A stretch of 64,000 bases of DNA from an uncultured Slackia sp. (GCF_944321625.1 NZ_CALUMA010000021.1:27275-91274); one strand, 5' to 3'; shown: positions 53,212 through 61,778, counted from the stretch's first letter. The notes: a model not told the origin generated them from the letters alone. Numbers and translations: made by a program.

Positions 53212-55110
53212 TCAGTCGAGCAAGATGCTCTTTGCCACGCGCGCCCTGCGCAGGCCGTCTTTGATGAAGATGCGCTCCACCTTCAGGTCGAGCTTCTCGG
53301 CTTCGCGGTAGGGCACTTCGGTGAAGTAGGTGACAAGCGTGGCATCGCTCGCCAGGCCCATGGAAACGATGAGTTCGCGTGCTGCACGGGAGCGCATGGC
53401 CTCGGCGCGGTCGGGCGCTACGGCGACGGTGTCGAAGGCCTTGTGCGGCGGCGTGAATCCGTTCACGACGCCCATGACGGCAACCGCCTTCGCCTCCACG
53501 CCGCAGCAGGCGTCTGCGCGCATGATGCGCACGCCGTCTCCTTCAGGGAGGCGTGGGAACAGACGCATGCGGGCGATTTTGGCGTACAGCGAAGCGGCAT
53601 CGTCGTCTTCGTTGGCAAGCGAGAGGGCATGGGCGAGGCTTAGGGGAAGGCTTGGGCGTTCCTCCTGGTAGATAAGCCCCAAAACGCGAGTGACGAGGGC
53701 CTTGCCTTTGAGTCCAGCAAGCGTTTCCAGATGATGCCCCAGCTCTTCATAGGCACGCACTACGGTTTCGGCCTCGCTTGCGAATTGGAACGAATCGGCG
53801 CCGACCATGCCGTGTGCCATGGCGGTGAGCGTCTCGCGGAGGGTGCTTCCCTCGCGTGCGCAAATCTCGCGAATCTCGTCGAACACCTGGGCGTTGACCG
53901 TGTATTCCCCGAACCCGCACCAAGCGCGCAGCGATGCCTCGTCATCGGGGTTCGCGGCGAGGGAAAGCAGGCAGAGCACGCGCGCCGGACGGCAGGCGTC
54001 TTCGTAGCGGATGTCGCCGCCCGTGGCGAACGCTGCACTCTGAGGACGCGTGGCGATGTTCGCCTCGCACAGCGCCTTCGCGACGCGGCGCTCCCAAATG
54101 GTGCCGGGAACGATTACGGCGATGTCTTGCGCGTCAGTTCCTTCGTCAATCTGAGCGCAGATCCAATCACGTACCTGGGTCAGTTCGTCATCGGGGTTCA
54201 GGCATTCACGGATTTCGAAGGCGTCGTTCCCCTGCGCCGTGGTGGGTGCGTATGCTTTCGCTCCGTCCTTCTCGAGGGCGAGCTCGGCATGGCCGTAAAG
54301 CGTCTGGATGGCGGAAAGCCTGTCGGCGCCCATGTGCGCTTCGTCAAGATTCTCGCGCGACGCATGGGGCAGGGCATTTGCGAATTCCCCTATGCCGGCA
54401 ACGTACGGGTACGATTCGAATGCCTGGACGCATGGGCCCGGGTCGCCCGCGATGCAGATGGATTCGGATGCGATGAGGTTGGCCACCACCTGGGAGGCTT
54501 TGCTCAGCGTCTGGTAGTCGTCGACGATGACGTGGGCTTTCTTGAAGCTCGCCAGAACGCTCTCGTCGCTTGACAGCGTGCGATAGGCGGCGTTGGACAG
54601 CTCGGCTTCAAGGTAGGCTTTCTGGCTGTCCAGCAGCATGGTCAGACGGGTATGCGCCTCGACCTCCTCCTTGAGCTCAAGCCATTCGGGGTCGATGATG
54701 TTTTCAAGCTCGGTATAGCACCGATAGAAAAAGCCTAGCATGCCCTTGATGCGCTTGGGGCGAATGCCCGTGCGCTTCATGTCCTCCAAAAGGAAGCTGA
54801 CCTCGTAGCCGTCCAGCACGCGCGGCTCGCGCCCCGTGAGCTCGCGTGCTTCGGGAGATGAGAGCACGCCCATGACGAATTCGCGCACCGTCATGACGTC
54901 GACGTCTGTGAGCGCTTCGTTCGCACGGGCGAGCCTGCGACGCATGGCGTCGACCGCATCGGGCGTGGCCGCGAATACGATGATGTCACGCGGAGAGACC
55001 CCGTCGCTGACGAGCTTGGCTGCGTGCTCGACCAGTCGATGCGTCTTGCCGGTACGAGGGCCGCCGCAGATCATGCGTGCCTGAGGGGTCTGAGGAAAAT
55101 CGAATGTCAC
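53212..55110 (-). CDS. Degenerate UvrD/Rep-like superfamily 1 ATPase (paralogue of 43058)
   Basis: A 632-residue paralogue of the protein at 43058. Walker A is GGPRTGKT near residues 16-23, the Walker B position reads HVIVDDYQTLSKAS (Asp instead of the catalytic Glu), and ICIAGDPGPCVQAFESYPY is the motif III analogue. The C-terminal part keeps GVEAKAVAVMGVVNGFTPP and ARELIVSMGLASDATLVTYF, matching its paralogue, but no motif VI arginine is clear. The GTG at 55110 is preceded by AAAGGA nine bases upstream; it gives an N-terminus directly before the P-loop region. It lies between molybdoenzyme operon 2 and the NapGH-like operon. Confidence 0.7.
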   Translation of the reverse strand: MTFDFPQTPQARMICGGPRTGKTHRLVEHAAKLVSDGVSPRDIIVFAATPDAVDAMRRRLARANEALTDVDVMTVREFVMGVLSSPEARELTGREPRVLDGYEVSFLLEDMKRTGIRPKRIKGMLGFFYRCYTELENIIDPEWLELKEEVEAHTRLTMLLDSQKAYLEAELSNAAYRTLSSDESVLASFKKAHVIVDDYQTLSKASQVVANLIASESICIAGDPGPCVQAFESYPYVAGIGEFANALPHASRENLDEAHMGADRLSAIQTLYGHAELALEKDGAKAYAPTTAQGNDAFEIRECLNPDDELTQVRDWICAQIDEGTDAQDIAVIVPGTIWERRVAKALCEANIATRPQSAAFATGGDIRYEDACRPARVLCLLSLAANPDDEASLRAWCGFGEYTVNAQVFDEIREICAREGSTLRETLTAMAHGMVGADSFQFASEAETVVRAYEELGHHLETLAGLKGKALVTRVLGLIYQEERPSLPLSLAHALSLANEDDDAASLYAKIARMRLFPRLPEGDGVRIMRADACCGVEAKAVAVMGVVNGFTPPHKAFDTVAVAPDRAEAMRSRAARELIVSMGLASDATLVTYFTEVPYREAEKLDLKVERIFIKDGLRRARVAKSILLD

Positions 55111-55149
55111 GGTGGAGGTTCCTTTCGTTGTCGTGCTTGCCTGAAGAAT

Positions 55150-55231
55150 CTCCTGGTGGAAAACGGCTGGCATGAGCCGGCTTCCACCAGGAGTCGGAAC
55201 CGCCCAAAGGGAGGGAGGAGGCGGTTCCGAC
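55150..55231. promoter_or_regulatory. Two adjacent perfect 12-bp hairpins
   Basis: CTCCTGGTGGAA (55150-55161) pairs with TTCCACCAGGAG (55182-55193). GTCGGAACCGCC (55193-55204) pairs with GGCGGTTCCGAC (55220-55231). The two stems share a base and sit between the NapH-like gene end and the UvrD-like gene start. Neither has a U-tract on either strand. Confidence 0.55.
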
Positions 55232-55260
55232 AGGTGGTGGTCAGGTCGCCGGGGTAGCGG

Positions 55261-56202
55261 CTATTGCTCAGTTACGTCGCCCGCTTCGAGCTTCTTTGCG
55301 CGGGCGATCAGCGGCATCGAGATGGCGTGGCCGGGGCAGGCCTCCACGCAGGCGCGGCACTTGATGCATTCGCTCATGTGCGAGCCGAGTTCAGGATGGC
55401 GCGGGTCGATTTTCACTTCGCACACTTGGCTGCACTTGCCGCATGCGACGCCCTTGCTGGTCTCGAGGCACTTGGAGTCGTCGATGGTGGGCACGAAGGT
55501 GCGGTTGGCCTTGCCCACCAGGCTCATGATGGCCGACAGCGGGCAGATGTGCGAGCACCACTTGCGGAAGAACACGACCTCGATGAGCAGGATGATGGGC
55601 GCGACGATGACGCCGAGGGTCAAATCGCCCACGCCGAACAGCAGCATCAGCAGCACGATGGTCGCGAACGTCAGGCCGATGGGGCAGATGAGGCAGAATA
55701 CCGGGAATCCGAAGATGGCCGCGGAAAGCAGCGTGCCGCCCAGCACCAGGTGGCGCGAATCGAGCGTGCCTTTGGAGGCACAGGAGCCGTGGCCGCGGCA
55801 GGCGCTCTTCAGCAGGGCGCGGTCGGCATCGGTGAGCTCGATCTTATCGGAGGATTGGCCGGCGTTGTCTTGCGCGGCAGCTACCTCCTCCTTTGCCTTG
55901 AGCTTGGATTTGCTGGTGAACGCATAGCGCAGGCGCGAAAGAACGGGCGTAGGGCAAATCCATCCGCAGAACGCGCGGCCCAAAAGCAGAATGGCCACGA
56001 CCGCGATGACCAGCGAGATCAACGCGTGCGGGATAAGCGTCTTGGACGCGAGCATCGTGGTGAGGGCGCCAAGCGGGCACAGCACCGAGATGGTTTCCCA
56101 TCCGAAGTTGGAAAGCGATCCCAGGGGCAGATGGAGCGCGTAGGCCACGGCGAGCATGGCCATGACGATGATGGGGATGGCGATGCGCAATTTCTTCGAC
56201 AT
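55261..56202 (-). CDS. NapH-like membrane ferredoxin (quinol dehydrogenase component)
   Basis: A 313-residue membrane protein with four to five TMs. A CP motif (GWICPTPVLSRLRYA, near 87) and a second FCLICPIG near 175 are typical of NapH/NosR-type quinol dehydrogenases. Near the C-terminus two Cys groups, CGKCSQVC and CIKCRACVEACPG (about 252-293), bind 4Fe-4S clusters on the cytoplasmic side. It starts one base after the NapG-like gene and should pass electrons from menaquinol to that partner for an exported reductase. Confidence 0.88.
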   Translation of the reverse strand: MSKKLRIAIPIIVMAMLAVAYALHLPLGSLSNFGWETISVLCPLGALTTMLASKTLIPHALISLVIAVVAILLLGRAFCGWICPTPVLSRLRYAFTSKSKLKAKEEVAAAQDNAGQSSDKIELTDADRALLKSACRGHGSCASKGTLDSRHLVLGGTLLSAAIFGFPVFCLICPIGLTFATIVLLMLLFGVGDLTLGVIVAPIILLIEVVFFRKWCSHICPLSAIMSLVGKANRTFVPTIDDSKCLETSKGVACGKCSQVCEVKIDPRHPELGSHMSECIKCRACVEACPGHAISMPLIARAKKLEAGDVTEQ

Positions 56203-56203
56203 G

Positions 56204-56860
56204 CTACGCCTCCTTCGCGACGGGGCGGACTTTGATGGCGCGTTCGTCGGTGGAGCTCACCACCGAGCCGGCCTGGAGCGACACGCATGCGGCCTCGCAG
56301 GCGCCACAGCCGTTGCACAGGGCGGTGTCGACCACGGGGCGGTTCTCGGAATCAAGCGAGATGGCCTCGAGGGGGCAGGCATCCACGCAGTCGCGGCATC
56401 CGGTCAGGCGGTAGGCGAGGCACGTGGTGGTGTTGATTTCGGCCACGCCGAGGATGGTGTTCTCGAACGTCGCGCCTTCGGGCGTGATGAGCGCCTGCGT
56501 GGGGCACATCTCCACGCACAGGGGTACGCCGCCGTTGTCCTCGGCGCACCAGTCGCAATAGGCGTTGTCGAAGTTCAGCGTGGGCGCGCGGAAGTTCAGG
56601 ATGCCGCTTTCGAGATGGGCGGGCCTGATAATGTGGTGAGGGCACACCTCGGCGCACTCGTTGCAGCGAATGCACTTCGATATGAAATCGCCCTCGTCCT
56701 GTCCGCCGGGCGGTCTCACCACCGCCTGGGCGGGAATCGCTCCCACGCCTCCGATCGCAAGCATGACGGCGGCGCCTCCTGCGCCCAGGCACAGCGTGCG
56801 GCGCGTCATACCGGCGTAGGTTTTCTCCGATGATGCTCCGTGCTTCTCTTCGTGTGACAT
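56204..56860 (-). CDS. NapG-like Tat-exported 4Fe-4S protein
   Basis: A 218-residue ferredoxin. A Tat-type leader has TRRTLCLGAGGAAVML near residues 19-34 (the second motif position is Arg, the consensus Phe is Leu). Four 4Fe-4S motifs follow: CIRCNECAEVCPHH near 63-76, CDWC with CVEMCPTQA near 100-118, CRDCVDACPLEA near 157-168 and CNGCGACEAACV near 187-198. Layout and operon position next to NapH match NapG, the periplasmic relay of a quinol-oxidising complex. It has no napA nearby, so it more likely serves one of the window's molybdoenzymes. Confidence 0.88.
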   Translation of the reverse strand: MSHEEKHGASSEKTYAGMTRRTLCLGAGGAAVMLAIGGVGAIPAQAVVRPPGGQDEGDFISKCIRCNECAEVCPHHIIRPAHLESGILNFRAPTLNFDNAYCDWCAEDNGGVPLCVEMCPTQALITPEGATFENTILGVAEINTTTCLAYRLTGCRDCVDACPLEAISLDSENRPVVDTALCNGCGACEAACVSLQAGSVVSSTDERAIKVRPVAKEA

Positions 56861-56915
56861 GGCTGCTCTTTTCGTCCTCTTGGTACCTTGCTCACGCTAC
56901 GGTCAGCTGGTCGGG

Positions 56916-57656
56916 CTATTCGTCCTTGTTCGCGTCGGCCAGCACGTCGTCCAGGAATTCACGCTCGGTCTCCAAGAACCCGATGGTCAGAAGGGCGAGG
57001 CCCTTGTACATCATGGTCTTGGTGAACTTCTGCATATCGCTGGTGAGCATGGGTATCCAGGTGAGCATGTGCTCGCTCAAGAAACCCTGCTGCACCGCAA
57101 GCATCTTGTATGCCGCATCGAGGCGGTCTTTGCGCACGGCGTTGGCCACGCGATGGCTCATGAGCTGCATGAACTCGAGCTCCACGGCGGCGTGGTCCTC
57201 GGATTCCGCCCAGGTTTCGCTCTTGTCGTAGCCGTATGCGCGGTAGATCGCCAGCACCTCGTCGCGCGCCGCCTGCATGAGCAGGTGCTTCTCCGAGGTG
57301 TAGAACGACTCGTACGGAAACGCCGCGCCGCTCATGTCGTTGGAGTTGCCGATGAACGTGCGCGAATAGTCGACCGCCAGCTCGGTCAGGGCGCTGGGCG
57401 TCAGGTTGCTGAGCGACTTGGCGATCAGATAGTAGCCCTCGTCGGCGTCGGGGTTGCCGGTGGCGGCGGGGTAGCGCGTGGCGTGCATGGTGTCCAGCAG
57501 CGCCTGGTCGATTTCCACGCGATACAGGCGCGAGAGGAATCCGTAGGTTGCGCTGCGGTTTTCGCACAGGTTGATCAGGTTCTGCTTGAGCGCCTCTTCC
57601 TCGCTCAGGGGCTCTTCGAGCTCGGGCGCTTCGTTTGCGATGATATCTTCAGCCAT
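56916..57656 (-). CDS. TorD/DmsD-type molybdoenzyme chaperone (second copy)
   Basis: A 246-residue all-helical cytoplasmic protein of the TorD family. The central SRTFIGNSNDMSGAAFPYESFYTSEKHLLM region and the EDHAAVELEFMQLMSHRVANA helix are typical. It is distinct in sequence from the copy at 7630. It lies in an operon with the NapGH-like genes and an unknown protein, 4 kb downstream of molybdoenzyme operon 2, whose large Tat-exported subunit has no closer chaperone gene. That makes it the likely chaperone for the enzyme encoded at 48234. Confidence 0.9.
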   Translation of the reverse strand: MAEDIIANEAPELEEPLSEEEALKQNLINLCENRSATYGFLSRLYRVEIDQALLDTMHATRYPAATGNPDADEGYYLIAKSLSNLTPSALTELAVDYSRTFIGNSNDMSGAAFPYESFYTSEKHLLMQAARDEVLAIYRAYGYDKSETWAESEDHAAVELEFMQLMSHRVANAVRKDRLDAAYKMLAVQQGFLSEHMLTWIPMLTSDMQKFTKTMMYKGLALLTIGFLETEREFLDDVLADANKDE

Positions 57657-57689
57657 GGTGGCCTCCTCTATTGGAATCAGGGTCGTGCG

Positions 57690-58529
57690 CTATTCGTCGG
57701 AAGCGGCTTTATCAAGCTCGTCGAGCACCGCATACGCCTCGCGGCCGGGCTCGGTGAGCCTCCATGCCTTGTCCTTCCACGCGATTGCGCCCGCTTCGGA
57801 GAGGTGGTTGATGAAGCGCTCGACAAAGAGGCGAGGCTTTTCCACCACGGGCTTGTTGTCATACATCTTGGAAAGGGCCTTCTGGTCGGCGCCTTCTTCG
57901 CAGTCGATGCGCTCGATGATCGTGCGGTAGATGCTGCGGTATTCGGGCTCGGCCTCGAGTGCCTGGCGGATGAGGGTACGCGGTTGGAAGCTGTCCAGCG
58001 CCGCCTGGCCTACTGGGGTAATGGACCAGAAAAGCTCGGGCTGATCGGCGGGCTCCCAGAATTCGGCGCCGTCGATGACGACGCGGTTGGGCTCGAGCAC
58101 GACGCCCTCGAAGCTCGTGCCGTCGGCGGTCACGCGCTCGATGGCGCCCGCGCGACGCAGCAGGAGGCAGAAGTTGTCGGGGGAATACACCGAGTAATTG
58201 TCCTTCTTGAACTCTGTGATGAGCGCGACCGTGTCTTCATCGGTGCGGAGCTCTTGGACGAAATCGAGAATGCCCAGAAGCACGCTGCGCTGGTTCTTCA
58301 TGGCGTCCATGAGGTCGGCGGTGCGCACCTCGGCAGGCTGCAGCTGTGCTTTCTCGGTGTCTTCGGCAAGGGTTTTGGCATCGGGGAATCCGGCATCCTG
58401 CGGGTCGAACAGACCGCTTTCGATAGGGATGTCGTCGATTTCCTCGTCTGCCTCGAAGTCAGCTAGGGGGTCGAAGGACTCCAGATCGGAGTCGTCGATC
58501 AAGAAGTCGGTTGAATCGTGCTGTGCCAT
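57690..58529 (-). CDS. Unknown protein, first gene of the TorD/NapGH-like operon
   Basis: A 279-residue cytoplasmic protein with no recognised family. The first 60 residues are strongly acidic and probably disordered (LIDDSDLESFDPLADFEADE). The rest alternates helices and short strands, with EFKKDNYSVYSPDNFCLLLR then RAGAIERV near 135 and WRLTEPGREAYAVLDEL at the end, which look like two winged-helix units. There are no signal peptide, TMs or cysteine clusters. It is 33 bases upstream of the TorD-type gene in the same direction, so it may be a regulator or assembly factor for the redox system. The ATG at 58529 has GAGG upstream. Confidence 0.6.
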   Translation of the reverse strand: MAQHDSTDFLIDDSDLESFDPLADFEADEEIDDIPIESGLFDPQDAGFPDAKTLAEDTEKAQLQPAEVRTADLMDAMKNQRSVLLGILDFVQELRTDEDTVALITEFKKDNYSVYSPDNFCLLLRRAGAIERVTADGTSFEGVVLEPNRVVIDGAEFWEPADQPELFWSITPVGQAALDSFQPRTLIRQALEAEPEYRSIYRTIIERIDCEEGADQKALSKMYDNKPVVEKPRLFVERFINHLSEAGAIAWKDKAWRLTEPGREAYAVLDELDKAASDE

Positions 58530-58761
58530 ATGGCGCGACCTCATCTCTGCATCGTCGTACGGTTCCAGGGCATAAAAGCCCGCGAATCCATGACGGATTC
58601 GTTCCGTATGCAAACGATTGCTGAGCGAGAATGCCGCTCACGTATTTCCCCCACCGAGAATAGTAAAGTCAGGGAGGTGCGGTGTCAATGGAAAACGCCA
58701 CGGCCGTGTGTGCTTTTGGTTACGGATGGCGTCGAGGGCACGTATGCGCGCGTGCGTCCGC

Positions 58762-58767
58762 TATACT
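58762..58767 (+). promoter_or_regulatory. Probable -10 element of the SRP RNA gene
   Basis: TATACT lies 18 bases before the first base of the SRP RNA stem. No convincing -35 is seen 17 bases upstream. Confidence 0.4.
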
Positions 58768-58785
58768 TTCCGCTGCAATTTACCA

Positions 58786-58892
58786 ATGCCTTGAGTGGGC
58801 TTGGGCGGCGCCACGTTCCGAACCTGGTCAGGACCGGGAGGTAGCAGCCATAAGGGGCCTCTGACGAGCGCCCAATCCCACTCAAGGCATTT
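58786..58892 (+). ncRNA. ffs: Signal recognition particle RNA, bacterial small (4.5S) type
   Basis: The conserved domain IV apex GGTCAGGACCGGGAGGTAGC and the following AGCCATAAGG are the hallmark of bacterial SRP RNA. The ends ATGCCTTGAGTGGG and CCCACTCAAGGCAT pair into a terminal helix that runs directly into TTTT. The length of about 105 bases is normal for the short form without an Alu domain. It will bind Ffh and target membrane proteins. Confidence 0.96.
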
Positions 58893-58970
58893 TCGCGCCG
58901 ACCGTTTTGGCCGGCGCGTTGCATATATGCACGCAATTCGGCTGCAGGTTGGCTGCGAGAAAGGCCCGCT

Positions 58971-59672
58971 TTGGAAATCATTCAGTTCTTCGTCGACCTT
59001 CTTTCCGACCCGCGCGGTGCTATCGCGGGATGGATCATGACGCTAGGCCCCATCTGGGTGTACACGCCGCTGTTCCTCATCGTGTTCGTGGAAACGGGCC
59101 TGGTGTTCTTTCCGTTCTTGCCGGGCGATTCGCTGCTGTTCGCGGCGGGCGTGTTCTCGGCGCCCGGCGGCGGGCTGCATGTTGGCGTGACCTGGCTCGT
59201 GTTCGTGGCCGCCGCCATTTTGGGCAACACGTCCAACTATTGGATCGCGCGCTTGTTCGGCAGCCGCATCATAGACTCCGGCAAAGTGAAGGCGCTCACG
59301 CCCGAGCGTATGGCCAAGCTGGACCACTTCTTTGAGAAGTACGGCGGCTTGACCATCGTCATCACGCGCTTCATGCCGTTCTTCCGCACATTTGCCCCGT
59401 TCATCGCCGGCACGGGCCATATGAACTTCGCCAAGTTCACGCTGTTCAACGCCATCGGCGGTATCTCGTGGGTGAGCCTGTTCGTGTTCGTGGGCTACTT
59501 CTTCGGCGGCATCCCGTTCGTGCAGGAGCATTTCGAGGTCATCGTGTTGGGCATCGTGGCGGTGTCGGTGGCGCCTGCGGTCATCGGCGCCGTGAAGGCG
59601 GCCATGGCTTCGCGTAAAAGCAAGGCGAGCGATTCTGCCGAGGATGCTCCGCGCGGGAAGCATGCAAAATAG
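58971..59672 (+). CDS. DedA family (VTT domain) membrane protein
   Basis: A 233-residue membrane protein of the DedA/SNARE-associated family. Four to six TMs; the conserved FFPFLPGDSLLF near 45-56, the GNTSNYWIARLFG segment near 83-95, and ITRFMPFFRTFAPFIAGTGHM near 127-147, which carries the essential arginines, are all present. DedA proteins flip phospholipid carriers and keep membrane potential balanced. A TTG start with AAAGG upstream gives the expected N-terminus. The phosphoesterase gene follows three bases after its stop. The C-terminus is a short basic tail. Confidence 0.92.
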   Translation: MEIIQFFVDLLSDPRGAIAGWIMTLGPIWVYTPLFLIVFVETGLVFFPFLPGDSLLFAAGVFSAPGGGLHVGVTWLVFVAAAILGNTSNYWIARLFGSRIIDSGKVKALTPERMAKLDHFFEKYGGLTIVITRFMPFFRTFAPFIAGTGHMNFAKFTLFNAIGGISWVSLFVFVGYFFGGIPFVQEHFEVIVLGIVAVSVAPAVIGAVKAAMASRKSKASDSAEDAPRGKHAK

Positions 59673-59675
59673 ACC

Positions 59676-60239
59676 ATGAAGGTTCTTATCGCATCTGACA
59701 TTCATGGCTCCGCTTCTTGGGCGCAACGCTTGGCTGACGAGGCGGAGCGTCTGCGGCCTGATCGCATCGTTCTTTTGGGTGATCTTCTCTACCATGGTCC
59801 GCGCAATGCGTTGCCGCAGGGCTATGACCCCATGCGCGTGGCCGAGATTCTCAATGGGCTGGCGGCATCGGGGCGTTTGCTGGCCGTGCGCGGCAACTGC
59901 GATGCCGAAGTCGATCAGATGGTGTTGAACTTTCCTTGTATGGCCGACTTCGCACAGCTTGTGGATGACGCGGGTCGCACGCTGTTTTTCACGCATGGAC
60001 ATGTTCATGGTGCAGGTTTCCACAACAGCGTTGATGCGCTTCCGATGCTGCCCGAGGGGTCTGCCGTGGTGTTCGGTCATACTCATATAAAGGTGAACGA
60101 GGCCGCCCCGACGCATCCTGGCGTGTGGGCGTTCAATCCGGGAAGCCTCTCTATTCCCAAAGACGGGACGCATAGCCTGGGGCGGTACGTGAGCGGCGCG
60201 CCCATCGAAGAGGCTTTCAGCCATATTGTGCTTCAGTAA
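59676..60239 (+). CDS. YfcE/MJ0936-type metallophosphoesterase
   Basis: A 187-residue cytoplasmic phosphodiesterase. The calcineurin-like metal motifs are complete: SDIHGS near 8, GDLLYHGPRN near 37, GNCDAEVDQM near 74, FTHGHVHG near 110 and FGHTHIK near 131. The NP-G-S-L-S-I-P tail sequence near 158 is typical of YfcE. Natural substrate unknown; the family hydrolyses phosphodiesters in vitro. It is three bases after the DedA gene and probably coupled to it. Confidence 0.93.
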   Translation: MKVLIASDIHGSASWAQRLADEAERLRPDRIVLLGDLLYHGPRNALPQGYDPMRVAEILNGLAASGRLLAVRGNCDAEVDQMVLNFPCMADFAQLVDDAGRTLFFTHGHVHGAGFHNSVDALPMLPEGSAVVFGHTHIKVNEAAPTHPGVWAFNPGSLSIPKDGTHSLGRYVSGAPIEEAFSHIVLQ

Positions 60240-60290
60240 CGTTTTGCTGTGCGTTCGTGTGTCAAAAATGAATAGCGCGGAAAATTTTTG

Positions 60291-60322
60291 CTTGAGTTAG
60301 AGTTCACTCAAGGGAGTATGCT
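60291..60322 (+). promoter_or_regulatory. MerR-type promoter with 19-bp spacer and operator dyad
   Basis: TTGAGT (-35, 60292-60297) and TATGCT (-10, 60317-60322) are 19 bp apart, the over-long spacing typical of MerR-activated promoters. Between them lies the dyad CTTGAGT ... ACTCAAG (60291-60297 and 60306-60312). It precedes the cupin gene by about 40 bases. No merR gene is in the window. Confidence 0.8.
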
Positions 60323-60362
60323 CTCTTTCGTAAAGGGAAAGCGTCGACGAAAGAGGGCGAAT

Positions 60363-60794
60363 ATGGACGAAAAGAAGATTGCCGAGGCGAAGACGAGCCT
60401 GGGTGAGTCAATGGTGTTTCCCATCGGTGAGCCGAACGATGCGTATGCGCAGTATTTCATCGGGCAAAGCTATCTGGCGCCGCTGACCACTGAGCGCGTG
60501 TTCGTGTCCAACGTGACGTTCGAGCCGGGCTGCCGCAACAATTGGCACGTGCATCATGGTGCAGGCCAAATTCTCATCGTGGTGGGCGGTCGCGGCTGGT
60601 ACCAGGAGTGGGGCAAGCCCGCGCAGGAGCTCAAGCCGGGTGATGTGGTGAACATTCCGCCCGAGGTCAAGCATTGGCACGGTGCCGCCGCCGACAGCTG
60701 GTTCAGCCATATCGCGTTCTCGGAACCGGTTGAGGGCGCCACGAACGAATGGCTGGAGCCGGTGGACGATGCGCAATACGGTGCGCTGGAATAA
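60363..60794 (+). CDS. Cupin domain protein
   Basis: A 143-residue small beta-barrel protein. The metal-binding His residues appear in NNWHVHHGAGQ near 60-70 and the second cupin motif in PPEVKHWHGAAADSWFSH near 100-117. It resembles the cupin proteins found with carboxymuconolactone decarboxylase-type genes. It is the first gene downstream of the MerR-type promoter and has GAGGG before its ATG; a hairpin follows it. Reaction unknown. Confidence 0.9.
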   Translation: MDEKKIAEAKTSLGESMVFPIGEPNDAYAQYFIGQSYLAPLTTERVFVSNVTFEPGCRNNWHVHHGAGQILIVVGGRGWYQEWGKPAQELKPGDVVNIPPEVKHWHGAAADSWFSHIAFSEPVEGATNEWLEPVDDAQYGALE

Positions 60795-60803
60795 ATCAAG
60801 ATA

Positions 60804-60845
60804 AAAGCGCGGGCCCGCGGAAAGAATTCTCGCGGGCCCGCTTTG
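60804..60845 (+). terminator. Hairpin between cupin and carboxymuconolactone decarboxylase genes
   Basis: AAAGC-GGGCCCGCG and its complement CGCGGGCCCGCTTT form a long GC stem with one two-base bulge, followed by TTTG. It is weak as a terminator because the U-run is short, so partial read-through into the next genes is expected. Confidence 0.6.
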
Positions 60846-60965
60846 CGCGCCTCGCGCAAGGGATGCGCCGGTCGTCCCGTAGTTTGGTGGAATCGACCGC
60901 TTGCACTTCTTGCGCACGAAGGATGCACAGGCGCGAGGTGCACACGGGCGAGAGGAGCTTTCGGT

Positions 60966-61685
60966 ATGCCCATTACGGATGAGTTCAAAGTGACAAATCC
61001 CGAATACGTTGCGATCGTCGAGTCTTTTCTCAACGAGGCGAAGGAAGAGGAAACGGTGAGGCTGCCTGAACGCACGCGTCATCTTGCGATTATGGCGGCA
61101 CTTCTGGGGTGCCAGGGCGTGGATGCGTTTCGCGCGGAAGTTGCGGACGCCCTTGTTGATGGCGTGACGCCAGCCGAGGTGGAAGAGGTGGTCTATCAGG
61201 CTACCGACTACTTAGGACTTGGACGTGTGGCCCCGTTCGTGGCTGCGATGAACGGGGCGTTTGACGCGGCGGACATTCCGCTTGATCGCGGCGCAAAGAG
61301 GGCGACCGTGACTACCGATGACCGGCTTGAAAAGGGCAACGCCTGCCAGATCGAGATTTTCGGCGAAGGTATGCGCGAAAGCTGGAAGAATGGCCCGGCC
61401 GAGCGTGCGACAGTGAATCGCTGGCTGGCGGCCAACTGCTTCGGCGACTATTACACACGCGAGGGGCTCACGCTTGCTGAGCGCGAGATGATTACGCTGT
61501 GTTACCTGGTGGCGCAGGGCGGCTGCGACCCGCAGGCCACGGCGCATGCGGGCGGCAATCTGAGCATGGGCAACAGCAAGGAATTCCTGTATGCCGTGAT
61601 TCACCAGATTCTGCCGTATATCGGGTATCCTCGCAGCTTGAACGGGCTCGCGTGCATCGATGCAGCGGCGAAGGCTACGGAATAG
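60966..61685 (+). CDS. Carboxymuconolactone decarboxylase family protein, two tandem domains
   Basis: A 239-residue protein of the CMD/AhpD-like fold. The N-terminal domain has RTRHLAIMAALLGCQGVDAFRAEV (about 38-61) and the second domain LTLAEREMITLCYLVAQGGC followed by DPQATAHAGGN (about 164-194), each a helical CMD repeat. The pair of Cys needed for AhpD peroxidase chemistry is not present as CxxC; single cysteines remain. It follows the cupin gene in the MerR-controlled unit. AGGAG precedes the ATG at 60966; the open frame upstream without a ribosome binding site was not used. Probable redox or electrophile stress role. Confidence 0.9.
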   Translation: MPITDEFKVTNPEYVAIVESFLNEAKEEETVRLPERTRHLAIMAALLGCQGVDAFRAEVADALVDGVTPAEVEEVVYQATDYLGLGRVAPFVAAMNGAFDAADIPLDRGAKRATVTTDDRLEKGNACQIEIFGEGMRESWKNGPAERATVNRWLAANCFGDYYTREGLTLAEREMITLCYLVAQGGCDPQATAHAGGNLSMGNSKEFLYAVIHQILPYIGYPRSLNGLACIDAAAKATE

Positions 61686-61778
61686 CAAGGGCGGCTCTCT
61701 CGGGCGATGGTTGCCACCGCGCAAGTTTTAGTGTGCGACGCCAGATTGAGCCGCATTCCTCAAATGAAAGGAACGATT

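Noticed and set aside
58571..58785. A gene between the unknown protein gene and the SRP RNA
   Set aside because: Frames are short, start without ribosome binding sites and overlap the SRP promoter region.
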